A program made the translations under genes and the position numbers. Of a stretch of 7,128 nt of DNA, positions 1 to 7,026 are shown piece after piece; the stretch's first letter is position 1, and each line of letters opens with the position of its first letter. The notes beneath the pieces are model-generated. The model did no database searches. It was given only the letters and a program-made list of their open reading frames with translations, and was not told the origin of the DNA. Origin of the DNA: an uncultured Chitinophagaceae bacterium (GTDB taxonomy: Bacteria > Bacteroidota > Bacteroidia > Chitinophagales > Chitinophagaceae); the NCBI GenBank assembly GCA_937897585.1, contig CALCNY010000098.1, forward strand, positions 1 to 7,128. Direction: 5' to 3'.

Positions 1-177
1 TGTTTGTAATGAATCAACCGGGATACTAAAAGTTGGTGAGTAATTCGCAATTTGTTTTTTAATTAGTTTCCCTGTGATATCGAAAATTTCGAATTGATAA
101 TTTGATTTTTCAACACTATTTGAATTGATATTTAAATTATTCCCAACAGGGTTTGGAATAATCTTGTAAGTTTCAAT
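1..177 (-). other. T9SS type A C-terminal sorting domain (partial, from residue ~1556)
   Basis: The last 59 visible residues match the Por secretion system type A sorting domain: YKIIPNPVGNNLNI (1559-1572, with the hallmark PNP), then FEIFDITGKLI (1584-1594) and SIPVDSLQT at the edge. Family members continue with a GxYxLxI strand and a lysine-rich end, which should lie just left of the window. In T9SS substrates this domain directs passage through the outer membrane and is cleaved off by the PorU-type sortase. The PNP and the D-x-x-G-K turn make the call strong despite the truncation. Confidence 0.9.
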
Positions 178-3100
178 ATTATCAGTTTTTAATGCCTCTT
201 CATTTGTGAATGAGTTTGCAATTTTGGCACAAGTAATATTAGTAGATTTAATAAGTATAGAAATAGTATCTATAATGCCAGCGCTATCTTTGACTTTGAT
301 TGTATAAGTATTGGGTAAAAGATTATAAAATGCTGAATCAGCAATGTTAGGGTAACTTGATGTTGAAGTTTGAATTCCGTTAATTTTGAATATTCTGAAA
401 ACATAAGGCTTGTTTCCCCCATCAGCTCTTACAGCCAAACTTCCGTTAGCAGTTCCTGCGCATGTTTGATCCGACTTACTTACAAAAAATATTTTCAATG
501 GTTGGTAAATGAACATTGATTTGTTAACAAGGCAGCCATTGGCATCTTTAACTTTAAAAATGTGAGTTCCTCCCAAAGTTGTGAGCGTTGAATTTGTTTG
601 AAAAGCTCCATTGTCTGATGCATAACTGTAAGGAGTTGTTCCGCCACTCATACCACTGATAGATACGGTTGTTGACGCACCATAAGTGATAATTGCAGCA
701 CCTTGTGTCAATGTTGGTTGACTCATTGCTGTTGGTTGTGTGATTGTTACCGGAAGCGTTACTGTAGCACCTGCAGAATCTCTTATAGTATATGTTGTCG
801 TACCTGCTGATTGGTTGAAAGTTCCAGTTCCTGTGTATGGAAATATTCCTCCTGTAGCATTAATGGTAACAATAGATGTTCCCCCATTACATGCTATTGG
901 GGTGTTATTATAATTTGCAATGAGTTGATTTGGTTGAGTGATTACAATATTAGCTGAGGAAATACAACCATTCGCATCTTTTATATAAACAGTATCTGTG
1001 CCTGCATGAATGTTGTTGAATGTATTGGATGATTGATATGTACCATTATTTAATTTATATGTAAATGTTCCGGTACCTCCTGATGCAATAACTGAAATCG
1101 ATGTGGTTCCACCATTAATTAAAATCCTACCACTACTTAGTGAATAGGTTATTGGTGTTGGCTGTGCGATATCTAGTGTTATAGACTTAGTTGAGCCCAC
1201 AGCATCCGTAACATTAAATGTTCTTGTCCCTGCTACTACTGAAAAATTGCCAGTTCCGATATAAGGAGGTGTGCCTCCAGTTGCTGCTACAACAACAGTT
1301 ATATTTCCGCCATTACATAAAATATTTCCCGATGGGGTTGCAGTCATGTTTAAAGTACTCGGTGGTTGAGATATTGTAATTGAATTATTAAGAATACAAC
1401 CTCTGCTGTCTTTAATATTAATGGAATGAATGCCTGCTCCTATGTTTGAAAAAATATTTGATGTTTGATAAGCTCCTCCATTTATTGAATAAGAATAAGG
1501 TGAAAGCCCATTTGCAACATTAGAAACAGTCACGGTAGTTTTGGCTCCATAAACAGATATGGTACCAGCAGTTACAGTTGCCGTTAATGCTGCATATTGA
1601 TTTATGATAATGCTTGATGATGCTCTTACACCATTAGAATCTGTTACAGTATAAGTATAAGTTCCTGCACTAACTGTAAATGTTCCTGTTCCTGTATATG
1701 GTGGAGTACCGCCTCTACAAGTTACATTAACAACAGCAGTTGAACCATTACAAATAGTAGTGGTAGGAGTTGATATATTAGCTGATAGTGCTGATAAAGG
1801 TTGCGTGATGATGATAACACCTAAAGCTATACAATTATTTGCGTCTTTAACATAGAGAGTGTCTTGACCTGCCGGAATTCCCGTGAAGCTATTTGAAGTT
1901 TGATAAGTACCTCTATTCAGTTTGTAAGTGTAGGTGCCGGTTCCTCCGGTTGCATTGACAGTAATGGTTGTTGTTCCTCCAAATGAAATAATTCTGCCTG
2001 CGGTAATAGTTGGTGAAATAACAGTAGGTTGTGATATTGTTATTGATGATGTTTTTATTGAACCGGCGGCATCAGTTACAGTATAGGTATAACTTCCAGC
2101 AGGTACATTAAAACTTCCTGTGCCTGTATAAGGTGGTGTTCCACCTGTTGCAGCAACATTGACGGTAACAGAATTTCCATTACAAAGTATAGGCCCAGAT
2201 GCTGTAGCGGTGCAATTAAGTGTTGATGGTGGTTGAGTTATTGAAATTGTTTTTACTAAAGTGCAGCCTCGATTGTCTTTTATCGTAATGTTATGAGTTC
2301 CTGCACCGACATTGCTAAAACTACTGCTTGTTTGAAAAATGCCCCCATTAAGTGAATAGGTATATGGACTGAGTCCATTTGCTGTATTCGAAATAACAAG
2401 AGATGTGTTACCGCCATAAGTTGTAATGGTGCCGGAGGTTACAGTTGCAGTAATGGCTGCATATTGTGAGATCGTAATTGTTGTAGTCGCCGCAACTCCA
2501 TTAGAATCTAATATCGTGTAAGAATATGTTCCAGGAGTTACGGTAAAATTCCCGGTGCCAGTATAAGGCGCAGTACCGCCTGAACCTGTAACAGTAATAG
2601 TTGTTGATGAACCATTACAAATTGTAGTGGATGCAGCAGCTGCATTTGCAACCAATGGAGTTGATGGTTGGGTGATTGTAATATAGCTTGTTGCAATACA
2701 TCCATTAGCATCTTTTACATAAATGGTATCTGCACCTTTTGAAACGCCCGAAAATATATTTGATGCTTGGTATAAACCGCTATTTAGCTTGTAAGTATAA
2801 GTTCCGGTACCTCCAGTGGCCATTACGGTAATTGTGGTTGTTCCTCCAAATGTTATTATTCTAGGGGCAGTAATATTTGTGATGATTGCTGTTGGCTGAG
2901 AAATAGATACATAAACTGTATCTCTATGGCCAGCTGCATCAGTTACAATGTAATTGTAAGATCCTGCACTAACTGTAAAAGTGCCTGTACCATTGTATGG
3001 TTGAGTTCCCCCTGTTGCTGAAACATTAATAGTGGTTGTACCACCAAAACAATTAATGATTCCTTGAGTTGAGGTAGCATTTAAATTTTGAGAAACAATT

Positions 3101-4842
3101 GATGAGCCATTGTATTCGTATAAACCAATTTCAGGATTTCCAGATATTGTCGAGCCTTCAAAATCTGTATTGAATCCTACAGAGAGACCTCCAGAAATAG
3201 CTGGGCTGTTAGCAGATAAGTGTAAATCCCAGTTTTCTGGTAAAGCTGCAGAAGTGTCAATGAAAATTTGGTTAGTGGTAACTATCTCTCCCGCACCTGC
3301 AGTCCCTCCTAATGTAGTTGGGTTAAGGAATCCACCTTTTGCATAATAAACATTGTTTCTGTGTTTAAACTTTGTTCTGGTTGCATCATAAATAATTTGA
3401 TCTCCAACGGTACTGTAAAAAATATTATTTCTTAGATCTACAAGAGTATCTGCATTTCCTTTTATTAAATCTGTTGAGTATTGTACAGATAAACGATGCC
3501 CCCCATAATTACAATAAGGTGGATTGATTGGATTGCTCCATGTTGTATTGGATAATGGCAAGGTGTTATCTGGGCACTTTGTAGCACTTCTGAAAAACCA
3601 CCAATTAGCAAAGCTTTGTCCATCGCTATAAATATCATTTCCAAATTTAGGTCCTGAAATTCTTGACGTATTGTTATTGATGACAACATTATTGAAACAA
3701 GCTATATTTCTGTTGTTTCCTGCAAATGGATCGTTATTAGAAGCGCCTCCATGGATATATCCCATTTGCCCGCAATTAATTACTTTATTATAAGCAAAAG
3801 TATCATACCAAGCACCTGAATTGATATCGTATCTATCCAGATTGCCAATTTCCCAAGCCCCGGAACAATCAACAAAAGTGTTGTAATTGATTTTAGAATA
3901 TTTCAGGCAAAAGATATCTACCCCAACACCAAAAAGTCCAAAAGTAGAACTTACCCTGCCACTTTTTCCCCAAGCGCCTTTTACATAATTGTGAGAAATC
4001 TCATTATAATAACCATAAACGCCTTCAAAAGCACCAGCACCAACATCATAAGTACCACTGGTATCGGTACATGATTTTAAATTTGTAATGGTGTTATTTG
4101 TGAGTTTGCAGCTAATGCCTGCAATGCTTCCAAAAGCGAATGAGATATTACTGAAAGTGCAATTTTTAACCGTACAATTTCTAACAAGTCTTTTTCTGTT
4201 GGAAGTATCTCGATTGCTGCCCCAAGTTGTATCAATGCCATTAGTTGCTAATTTCGAATTTTCCCAAGTGCCAAATAAGATTGCACTTCTGGTATAAGCA
4301 GGAAGTTCTTTGTTTGATGAAGGGAAACGAGTATCATTAAATTGAAGTCCATCAACAACTATCCAGCTTACGCTAGCAAATTCAAAAACATTATGAGCAT
4401 AGCTACCCCCCACAGTTGGAATAGTTGCATCAGGATAATAAAAATTGGGTAAATCACCGGTTCCATAATTTGTAAGTACAATGGGATTGGCTTGAGTTCC
4501 GCTTGGTGCGGTATAGCCTTCTGCAGGAATATTATTCCATGCGCAACTTACATAAGTAAAATATGAAGGGTTTGATGTACTTGAGTATCCATTAGCAAAA
4601 ACATCTCCTCTTTTAAATGCTATGGTATCTCCAGGTAAAAAAGTAGAATTGCCATTAGTGATTAATGTTTGCAATTTCATTAACGTCTTCCAAGGAGTGG
4701 CTGGGTTTTGAGCTTGTGTAATAGAATAAGAATCGTTTCCTGTTGAGCTGCTGAAATAAAACTTTCTGGAGAAAGCTGTAGTTGTAGTTAAAATGGTCAG
4801 CAAAACAAAAAGTAAAATCTTTGAAAGATTGACTTTTAGCAT
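1..4842 (-). CDS. Giant T9SS-secreted surface protein: beta-helix plus SprB-like repeats (3' end outside window)
   Basis: An open frame of 1614 codons with no stop runs from the ATG at 4842 to the left edge, so the C-terminus is missing, probably by only about 20-30 residues. The start is well defined because an in-frame TGA lies three codons upstream (TGA AAA ACC ATG). Residues 1-25 form a Sec signal peptide: K3/K8, then a hydrophobic core ILLFVLLTIL, with likely cleavage near TAFS-RK. Residues 27-579 are a right-handed parallel beta-helix. Residues 587-1534 are thirteen SprB-like Ig-fold repeats. From about 1556 there is a T9SS type A sorting domain. By family knowledge such proteins cross the outer membrane through T9SS and are anchored to the surface or released, often acting in adhesion, gliding or glycan contact. 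The ligand or substrate cannot be inferred here. No catalytic residues were identified, so an enzyme role for the beta-helix remains open. It is divergently oriented to the membrane-protein gene at 5219. Confidence 0.93.
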   Translation of the reverse strand, partial: MLKVNLSKILLFVLLTILTTTTAFSRKFYFSSSTGNDSYSITQAQNPATPWKTLMKLQTLITNGNSTFLPGDTIAFKRGDVFANGYSSTSNPSYFTYVSCAWNNIPAEGYTAPSGTQANPIVLTNYGTGDLPNFYYPDATIPTVGGSYAHNVFEFASVSWIVVDGLQFNDTRFPSSNKELPAYTRSAILFGTWENSKLATNGIDTTWGSNRDTSNRKRLVRNCTVKNCTFSNISFAFGSIAGISCKLTNNTITNLKSCTDTSGTYDVGAGAFEGVYGYYNEISHNYVKGAWGKSGRVSSTFGLFGVGVDIFCLKYSKINYNTFVDCSGAWEIGNLDRYDINSGAWYDTFAYNKVINCGQMGYIHGGASNNDPFAGNNRNIACFNNVVINNNTSRISGPKFGNDIYSDGQSFANWWFFRSATKCPDNTLPLSNTTWSNPINPPYCNYGGHRLSVQYSTDLIKGNADTLVDLRNNIFYSTVGDQIIYDATRTKFKHRNNVYYAKGGFLNPTTLGGTAGAGEIVTTNQIFIDTSAALPENWDLHLSANSPAISGGLSVGFNTDFEGSTISGNPEIGLYEYNGSSIVSQNLNATSTQGIINCFGGTTTINVSATGGTQPYNGTGTFTVSAGSYNYIVTDAAGHRDTVYVSISQPTAIITNITAPRIITFGGTTTITVMATGGTGTYTYKLNSGLYQASNIFSGVSKGADTIYVKDANGCIATSYITITQPSTPLVANAAAASTTICNGSSTTITVTGSGGTAPYTGTGNFTVTPGTYSYTILDSNGVAATTTITISQYAAITATVTSGTITTYGGNTSLVISNTANGLSPYTYSLNGGIFQTSSSFSNVGAGTHNITIKDNRGCTLVKTISITQPPSTLNCTATASGPILCNGNSVTVNVAATGGTPPYTGTGSFNVPAGSYTYTVTDAAGSIKTSSITISQPTVISPTITAGRIISFGGTTTITVNATGGTGTYTYKLNRGTYQTSNSFTGIPAGQDTLYVKDANNCIALGVIIITQPLSALSANISTPTTTICNGSTAVVNVTCRGGTPPYTGTGTFTVSAGTYTYTVTDSNGVRASSSIIINQYAALTATVTAGTISVYGAKTTVTVSNVANGLSPYSYSINGGAYQTSNIFSNIGAGIHSINIKDSRGCILNNSITISQPPSTLNMTATPSGNILCNGGNITVVVAATGGTPPYIGTGNFSVVAGTRTFNVTDAVGSTKSITLDIAQPTPITYSLSSGRILINGGTTSISVIASGGTGTFTYKLNNGTYQSSNTFNNIHAGTDTVYIKDANGCISSANIVITQPNQLIANYNNTPIACNGGTSIVTINATGGIFPYTGTGTFNQSAGTTTYTIRDSAGATVTLPVTITQPTAMSQPTLTQGAAIITYGASTTVSISGMSGGTTPYSYASDNGAFQTNSTLTTLGGTHIFKVKDANGCLVNKSMFIYQPLKIFFVSKSDQTCAGTANGSLAVRADGGNKPYVFRIFKINGIQTSTSSYPNIADSAFYNLLPNTYTIKVKDSAGIIDTISILIKSTNITCAKIANSFTNEEALKTDNIETYKIIPNPVGNNLNINSNSVEKSNYQFEIFDITGKLIKKQIANYSPTFSIPVDSLQT
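241..492 (-). other. Divergent thirteenth SprB-like repeat (residues ~1451-1534)
   Basis: A single domain follows the twelve-repeat array and does not belong to the 289-residue block. It has QTCAGTANGSLAVRADGG (1459-1476), then KPYVFRI, and a closing LPNTYTIKVKDSAG (1509-1522). The TANGS insert after the cysteine and the LxPGTYT-like close resemble the standard SprB or Ig-like repeats found just before T9SS sorting domains more than they resemble its type A and B neighbours. It probably acts as the membrane-proximal spacer. There is no cysteine after the KDSAG turn; the next one is C1538, beyond the domain. Confidence 0.7.
493..3084 (-). repeat. Three-copy higher-order repeat of four SprB-like Ig domains (289-residue / 867-bp period)
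   Basis: Twelve SprB-like domains alternate between a short type A (anchor motif CNG, then GGTPPYTGTGTF and AGTYTYTVTD) and a longer type B (FGG or YGG in place of CNG, then a YKLN- or YSLNGG-type strand, ending KDANGC). They group into blocks of four, with copies at 2221-3084, 1354-2220 and 493-1353. Equivalent anchors fall 289 residues apart: C598, C887, C1176 for domain 1 and G666, G955, G1244 for domain 2. Domain 3 has C742, C1031, C1318, where the last step is 287. Domain 4 has G810, G1099, G1388. Each position keeps its own signature, for example ANGLSPY in domain 4 of copies 1 and 2. The DNA copies differ at many silent and replacement sites, so this is not a recent slippage product. 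SprB-type repeats are known from the Flavobacterium gliding adhesin SprB and many other Bacteroidota surface proteins. Confidence 0.9.
3106..4764 (-). other. Right-handed parallel beta-helix domain (residues ~27-579 of the large protein)
   Basis: The domain opens with the usual entry signature of secreted bacterial beta-helix proteins: KFYFSSSTGNDS (27-38), then PATPWKTL (47-54), then LPGDTIAFKRGDVF (69-82). The middle carries many short Asn-rich turns typical of stacked coils, such as NCTVKNCTFSNIS (222-234), CKLTNNTITN (245-254), YYNEISHNYV (278-287), INYNTFVDCSGAWEIG (318-333), FAYNKVINCGQMGYIHGG (349-366) and CFNNVVINNN (382-391). It ends with the common closing motif, DLHLSANSPAISGG (539-552) followed by PEIGLYEYNG (570-579). 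This fold is shared by polysaccharide lyases, pectate-lyase-like proteins and non-catalytic adhesins. I cannot assign a lyase family from sequence reading alone. Confidence 0.85.
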
Positions 4843-5041
4843 GGTTTTTCAATTGGTGGTTATAAGATTAGCTCAATCACATTATAGCAATGTAGTGTGG
4901 TAACATTTACTATAATAAAAAGAGATATTGGTTAACTTGATTAAACGAATCGAAATTGCATTTATTGTTTGATTATATTTCCTGCAACTATGATTAGTTT
5001 ATCTGTCTTTACATTCCAATTATTGTGCCAATTAAAAAAAA

Positions 5042-5057
5042 TATTCAAATTTGAATA
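5042..5057. promoter_or_regulatory. 16-bp perfect palindrome, possible operator
   Basis: TATTCAAATTTGAATA reads the same on both strands with no spacer. The left nine bases recur as TATTCAAAT at 5076-5084, 34 bp away, and a looser version, ATTCAAGTTT, lies at 5176-5185. A dimeric regulator could bind here between the two divergent genes. In such AT-rich DNA the palindrome could also be chance. It is not a terminator, because it has no loop and follows no gene end. Confidence 0.35.
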
Positions 5058-5154
5058 ATTGATTTTATTAACATTTATTCAAATGATGTGTATTAGTTTT
5101 AAAAAAGAGTCAATTTGTAATTTCTCCATACATAAAACCTGATTTATTTTTTAG

Positions 5155-5186
5155 TTGACACAATAATTTGATTAAATTCAAGTTTA
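5155..5186 (+). promoter_or_regulatory. Weak candidate promoter for the membrane-protein gene
   Basis: TTGACA at 5155-5160 provides the TTG of the Bacteroidota -33 element. About 20 bases downstream, CAAGTTTA (5179-5186) matches the -7 consensus TAnnTTTG only in part (the second A and the TTT). The distance to the ATG at 5219 would leave a leader of roughly 25-30 bases. No better match lies nearby. Treat this as a guess. Confidence 0.22.
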
Positions 5187-5218
5187 CAAGACAAAATCCT
5201 TCAATTTTCTAAACAGAT

Positions 5219-5962
5219 ATGTACGCTAAAGAATTTATAAAAAACAAACTGACGCTAATAATTATTTTTTCAATAATTCTGATTAGTTATTCGGTTTATT
5301 TTTTTAATGAGAAAACTGTGATTTATCTAACCAGTGAGGATAATTTGTATGAAGGTGGTACTGCAATTTTTCTTTTATTAAGTTCAATATTGTTTTTTAT
5401 AGCTTCTAAAAAAAATATTTTCATGATTTTGCTAGGATTGATCTTTTTCTTTGGTGCCGGTGAAGAAATTAGCTGGGGCCAAAGAATAATAGGTTTTGAA
5501 CCTCCAGAAAAAATTAAAGAAGAAAATGTTCAGAGCGAATTTAATATTCACAATCTGCCAACCTTTAATGGTACAAGATACAAGGGCAAACATATTGGCA
5601 AAAAGGGTTGGGAAAGACTTACTGAAATGAATTTTCTTTACCGCGTGTTTATTCTATGTTTTGGTTTTATTTTACCATTAGTTACTTATCATCTTGCTTT
5701 CATCAAAAAATTAGTAAAGAAATTAAAAATCCCTGTACCTCCAGGTTCTATGGGATTATTTTTTATAGTAAGTTGGATAGTTTGTAAATCTGTTTTAAAA
5801 ATAGTTCCCAAAGGATTTGATCAAAATTATTACAACGGCGCCAACGAAATCTGGGAATTTCTTACTGCATTTATTCTTTTCAATTTTGGGATGTATTTTT
5901 ATAAAAACCGAGACAAAGAAATTTTCGGATTGGATATAAAGGATACTACTTTACTAAACTAG
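5219..5962 (+). CDS. Uncharacterised multi-pass membrane protein with GAGEEISWGQR motif
   Basis: I do not recognise a named function. The 247-residue protein has about six hydrophobic segments: roughly 11-29, 48-63, 66-81, 140-162, 178-196 and 211-228. Charged and polar residues cluster in an unusual way. GAGEEISWGQR (79-89) sits at the end of segment 3 and is followed by a hydrophilic loop carrying N103, Q105, E107, N109 and H111 in the spaced pattern NxQxExNxHN. An acidic ED-x-LYE (40-45) precedes segment 2, and NExxE (209-213) opens the last segment. Acidic, His and Asn residues at membrane edges suggest a metal-dependent or otherwise catalytic membrane enzyme, but that is inference. A loop at 163-175 is rich in Lys and Pro. 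There is no signal peptide beyond the first membrane segment. The start ATG lacks a Shine-Dalgarno match. The gene stands alone on its strand, divergent from the surface-protein gene and convergent with the permease gene. Confidence 0.85.
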   Translation: MYAKEFIKNKLTLIIIFSIILISYSVYFFNEKTVIYLTSEDNLYEGGTAIFLLLSSILFFIASKKNIFMILLGLIFFFGAGEEISWGQRIIGFEPPEKIKEENVQSEFNIHNLPTFNGTRYKGKHIGKKGWERLTEMNFLYRVFILCFGFILPLVTYHLAFIKKLVKKLKIPVPPGSMGLFFIVSWIVCKSVLKIVPKGFDQNYYNGANEIWEFLTAFILFNFGMYFYKNRDKEIFGLDIKDTTLLN

Positions 5963-5965
5963 CGC

Positions 5966-7003
5966 TTATTGAATTCTGGGGTCTATTATGGCATTCAGAT
6001 AATCTGATAGTTTACTCACCAGGATGAAAATACAAGAACTGAAAATTACAGCTCCCATTACAACAGGATAATCCAGTTTATCTAGCGCCTCAATGGTAAG
6101 TTTACCTAGCCCCTGCCATCCAAAAATAAATTCTACAAAAAAAGCACCCGCTAATAATTCGCCAAACCAACCTGTAATGGCTGTTACAATTGGATTCATT
6201 GCATTCCTCAATCCATGGTTAAATATTACTTGATTACGAGTTAATCCTTTTGCATAAGCTGTTCTGATGTAATCCTGCCCCATCACATCCAACATTGAAC
6301 TTCTTGTCAATTGCATGATCATTGCCATTGGTCTGATGCCTAAAGTGATTGCCGGTAATATGATGTTTTTCCATTGTAATTCTTCTTTTCCTGTTATCTC
6401 ATTAATGTAGTAAAGACTTCCAGTGAAATTTAACCCTGTATATTGATGGAATAAAATACCAAACAAATAAGCAATTACAACTGCCATAAAAAAAGAAGGT
6501 GCAGAAACGCCGGCAATACTGCTAATAATTGCGGTATTGTCTATCCATGTGTGTTTATTAATGGCAGCAATAATGCCAATAGTTATACCTAATAAACATG
6601 CAATCAACATGGCGGTAATGGCAAGAATGATAGTGCCTGGTAATGCTTCCCAAAGCATCGTAGTTACAGCTTTTTTGGTTTGATAACTCTTGCCTAAATA
6701 AGGGATTTTAATGCCGAATAGCATGTTGTCGCCTATGAAAAAACCTTTGATGTTTTTTTCTGCTATTGTTGTTTTATTATAAACACCTATTGGAGAAATG
6801 TCATTAAGATAAATCAGTAATTGCTTCCATTTGGGTTGATCAAGGTTTAATTCTTTACGGATATTATCCATCGTTTTTTTATCTCCTGTTTGGCCAGCAA
6901 TCATTTTAGCAGGGTCGCCAAAATATTGAAATAGGATAAATACCAACACCACTACTCCCAAAATCACAAAGACTGAACTCAATATTTTTTTTATGAATGA
7001 CAT
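5966..7003 (-). CDS. DppB/OppB-family ABC transporter permease
   Basis: This 345-residue inner-membrane protein is a permease of the peptide/nickel (Dpp/Opp/Nik) ABC importer family. It would pair with a DppC-type permease, an ATPase and a binding protein to import peptides or similar solutes. Family signs are: TM1 at about 9-28; a periplasmic region at about 30-118 containing the typical IRKELNLDQPKWKQ (48-61); TM segments near 121-149, 161-185, 274-294 and 313-335; the ATPase-contacting EAA loop DYIRTAYAKGLTRNQVIFNH (244-263) followed by GLRNA (264-268); then GWQGLGKL (295-302), DYPVVMG (311-317) and the classic ending DYLNAIIDPRI (334-344). The length is slightly above the usual 305-340, mainly from the first periplasmic loop. 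The ATG at 7003 places the first TM correctly and lies 23 bp after the upstream stop, suggesting co-transcription. The substrate cannot be told from the permease alone, so no gene symbol is given. No DppC gene follows it. Confidence 0.93.
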   Translation of the reverse strand: MSFIKKILSSVFVILGVVVLVFILFQYFGDPAKMIAGQTGDKKTMDNIRKELNLDQPKWKQLLIYLNDISPIGVYNKTTIAEKNIKGFFIGDNMLFGIKIPYLGKSYQTKKAVTTMLWEALPGTIILAITAMLIACLLGITIGIIAAINKHTWIDNTAIISSIAGVSAPSFFMAVVIAYLFGILFHQYTGLNFTGSLYYINEITGKEELQWKNIILPAITLGIRPMAMIMQLTRSSMLDVMGQDYIRTAYAKGLTRNQVIFNHGLRNAMNPIVTAITGWFGELLAGAFFVEFIFGWQGLGKLTIEALDKLDYPVVMGAVIFSSCIFILVSKLSDYLNAIIDPRIQ

Positions 7004-7026
7004 TCAGTTTATTGGGTTTGGTTCAA

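Larger units (their letters stand above)
4843..5218. promoter_or_regulatory. Divergent AT-rich intergenic region between the surface-protein and membrane-protein genes
   Basis: These 376 bases hold no convincing gene on either strand and must carry the start signals for both flanking genes, which read away from each other. Visible structure includes a 16-bp perfect palindrome at 5042-5057, a related half-site TATTCAAAT at 5076-5084, and the direct repeat CCAATTA at 5016-5022 and 5028-5034. I find no confident Bacteroidota promoter (TTG / TAnnTTTG) for the minus-strand gene. Neither start codon has a Shine-Dalgarno match in front of it, which is normal in this phylum. Confidence 0.6.

Noticed and set aside
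493..3084. Regular repeats considered as a CRISPR array or DNA-level satellite
   Set aside because: The periodicity is in an intact protein frame with degenerate DNA copies of about 200 bp per domain; there are no short identical repeats with unique spacers.
3110..3346. Plus-strand open frame of 78 codons
   Set aside because: It lies antisense to the end of the beta-helix domain of the large protein, has no recognisable domain, and its content follows from the codon pattern of the real gene on the other strand.
3465..3689. Minus-strand open frame of 74 codons
   Set aside because: It is in a different frame inside the beta-helix coding region, whose own frame gives clear domain motifs across the same bases.
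4088..4297. Plus-strand open frame of 69 codons, partly hydrophobic
   Set aside because: It is antisense to beta-helix coils of the large gene; the hydrophobic look comes from complementing Asn/Lys-rich codons.
3106..4764. Beta-helix called as a specific polysaccharide lyase
   Set aside because: The fold signature is clear, but I could not identify a family-specific catalytic or calcium site, and non-catalytic beta-helix proteins share the same opening and closing motifs.
4655..4852. Minus-strand frame of 65 codons starting with TTG ten bases upstream of the large gene's ATG
   Set aside because: The neighbouring frame from ATG 4842 gives a signal peptide and a beta-helix opening over the same bases, while this frame gives no sensible protein.
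5453..5485. EEISWGQR in the membrane protein considered as a CPBP/CAAX protease EExxxR motif
   Set aside because: The spacing is EE followed by five residues and then R, not three, and the later CPBP motifs (FxxxH, HxxxN/B) are not evident in the expected segments.
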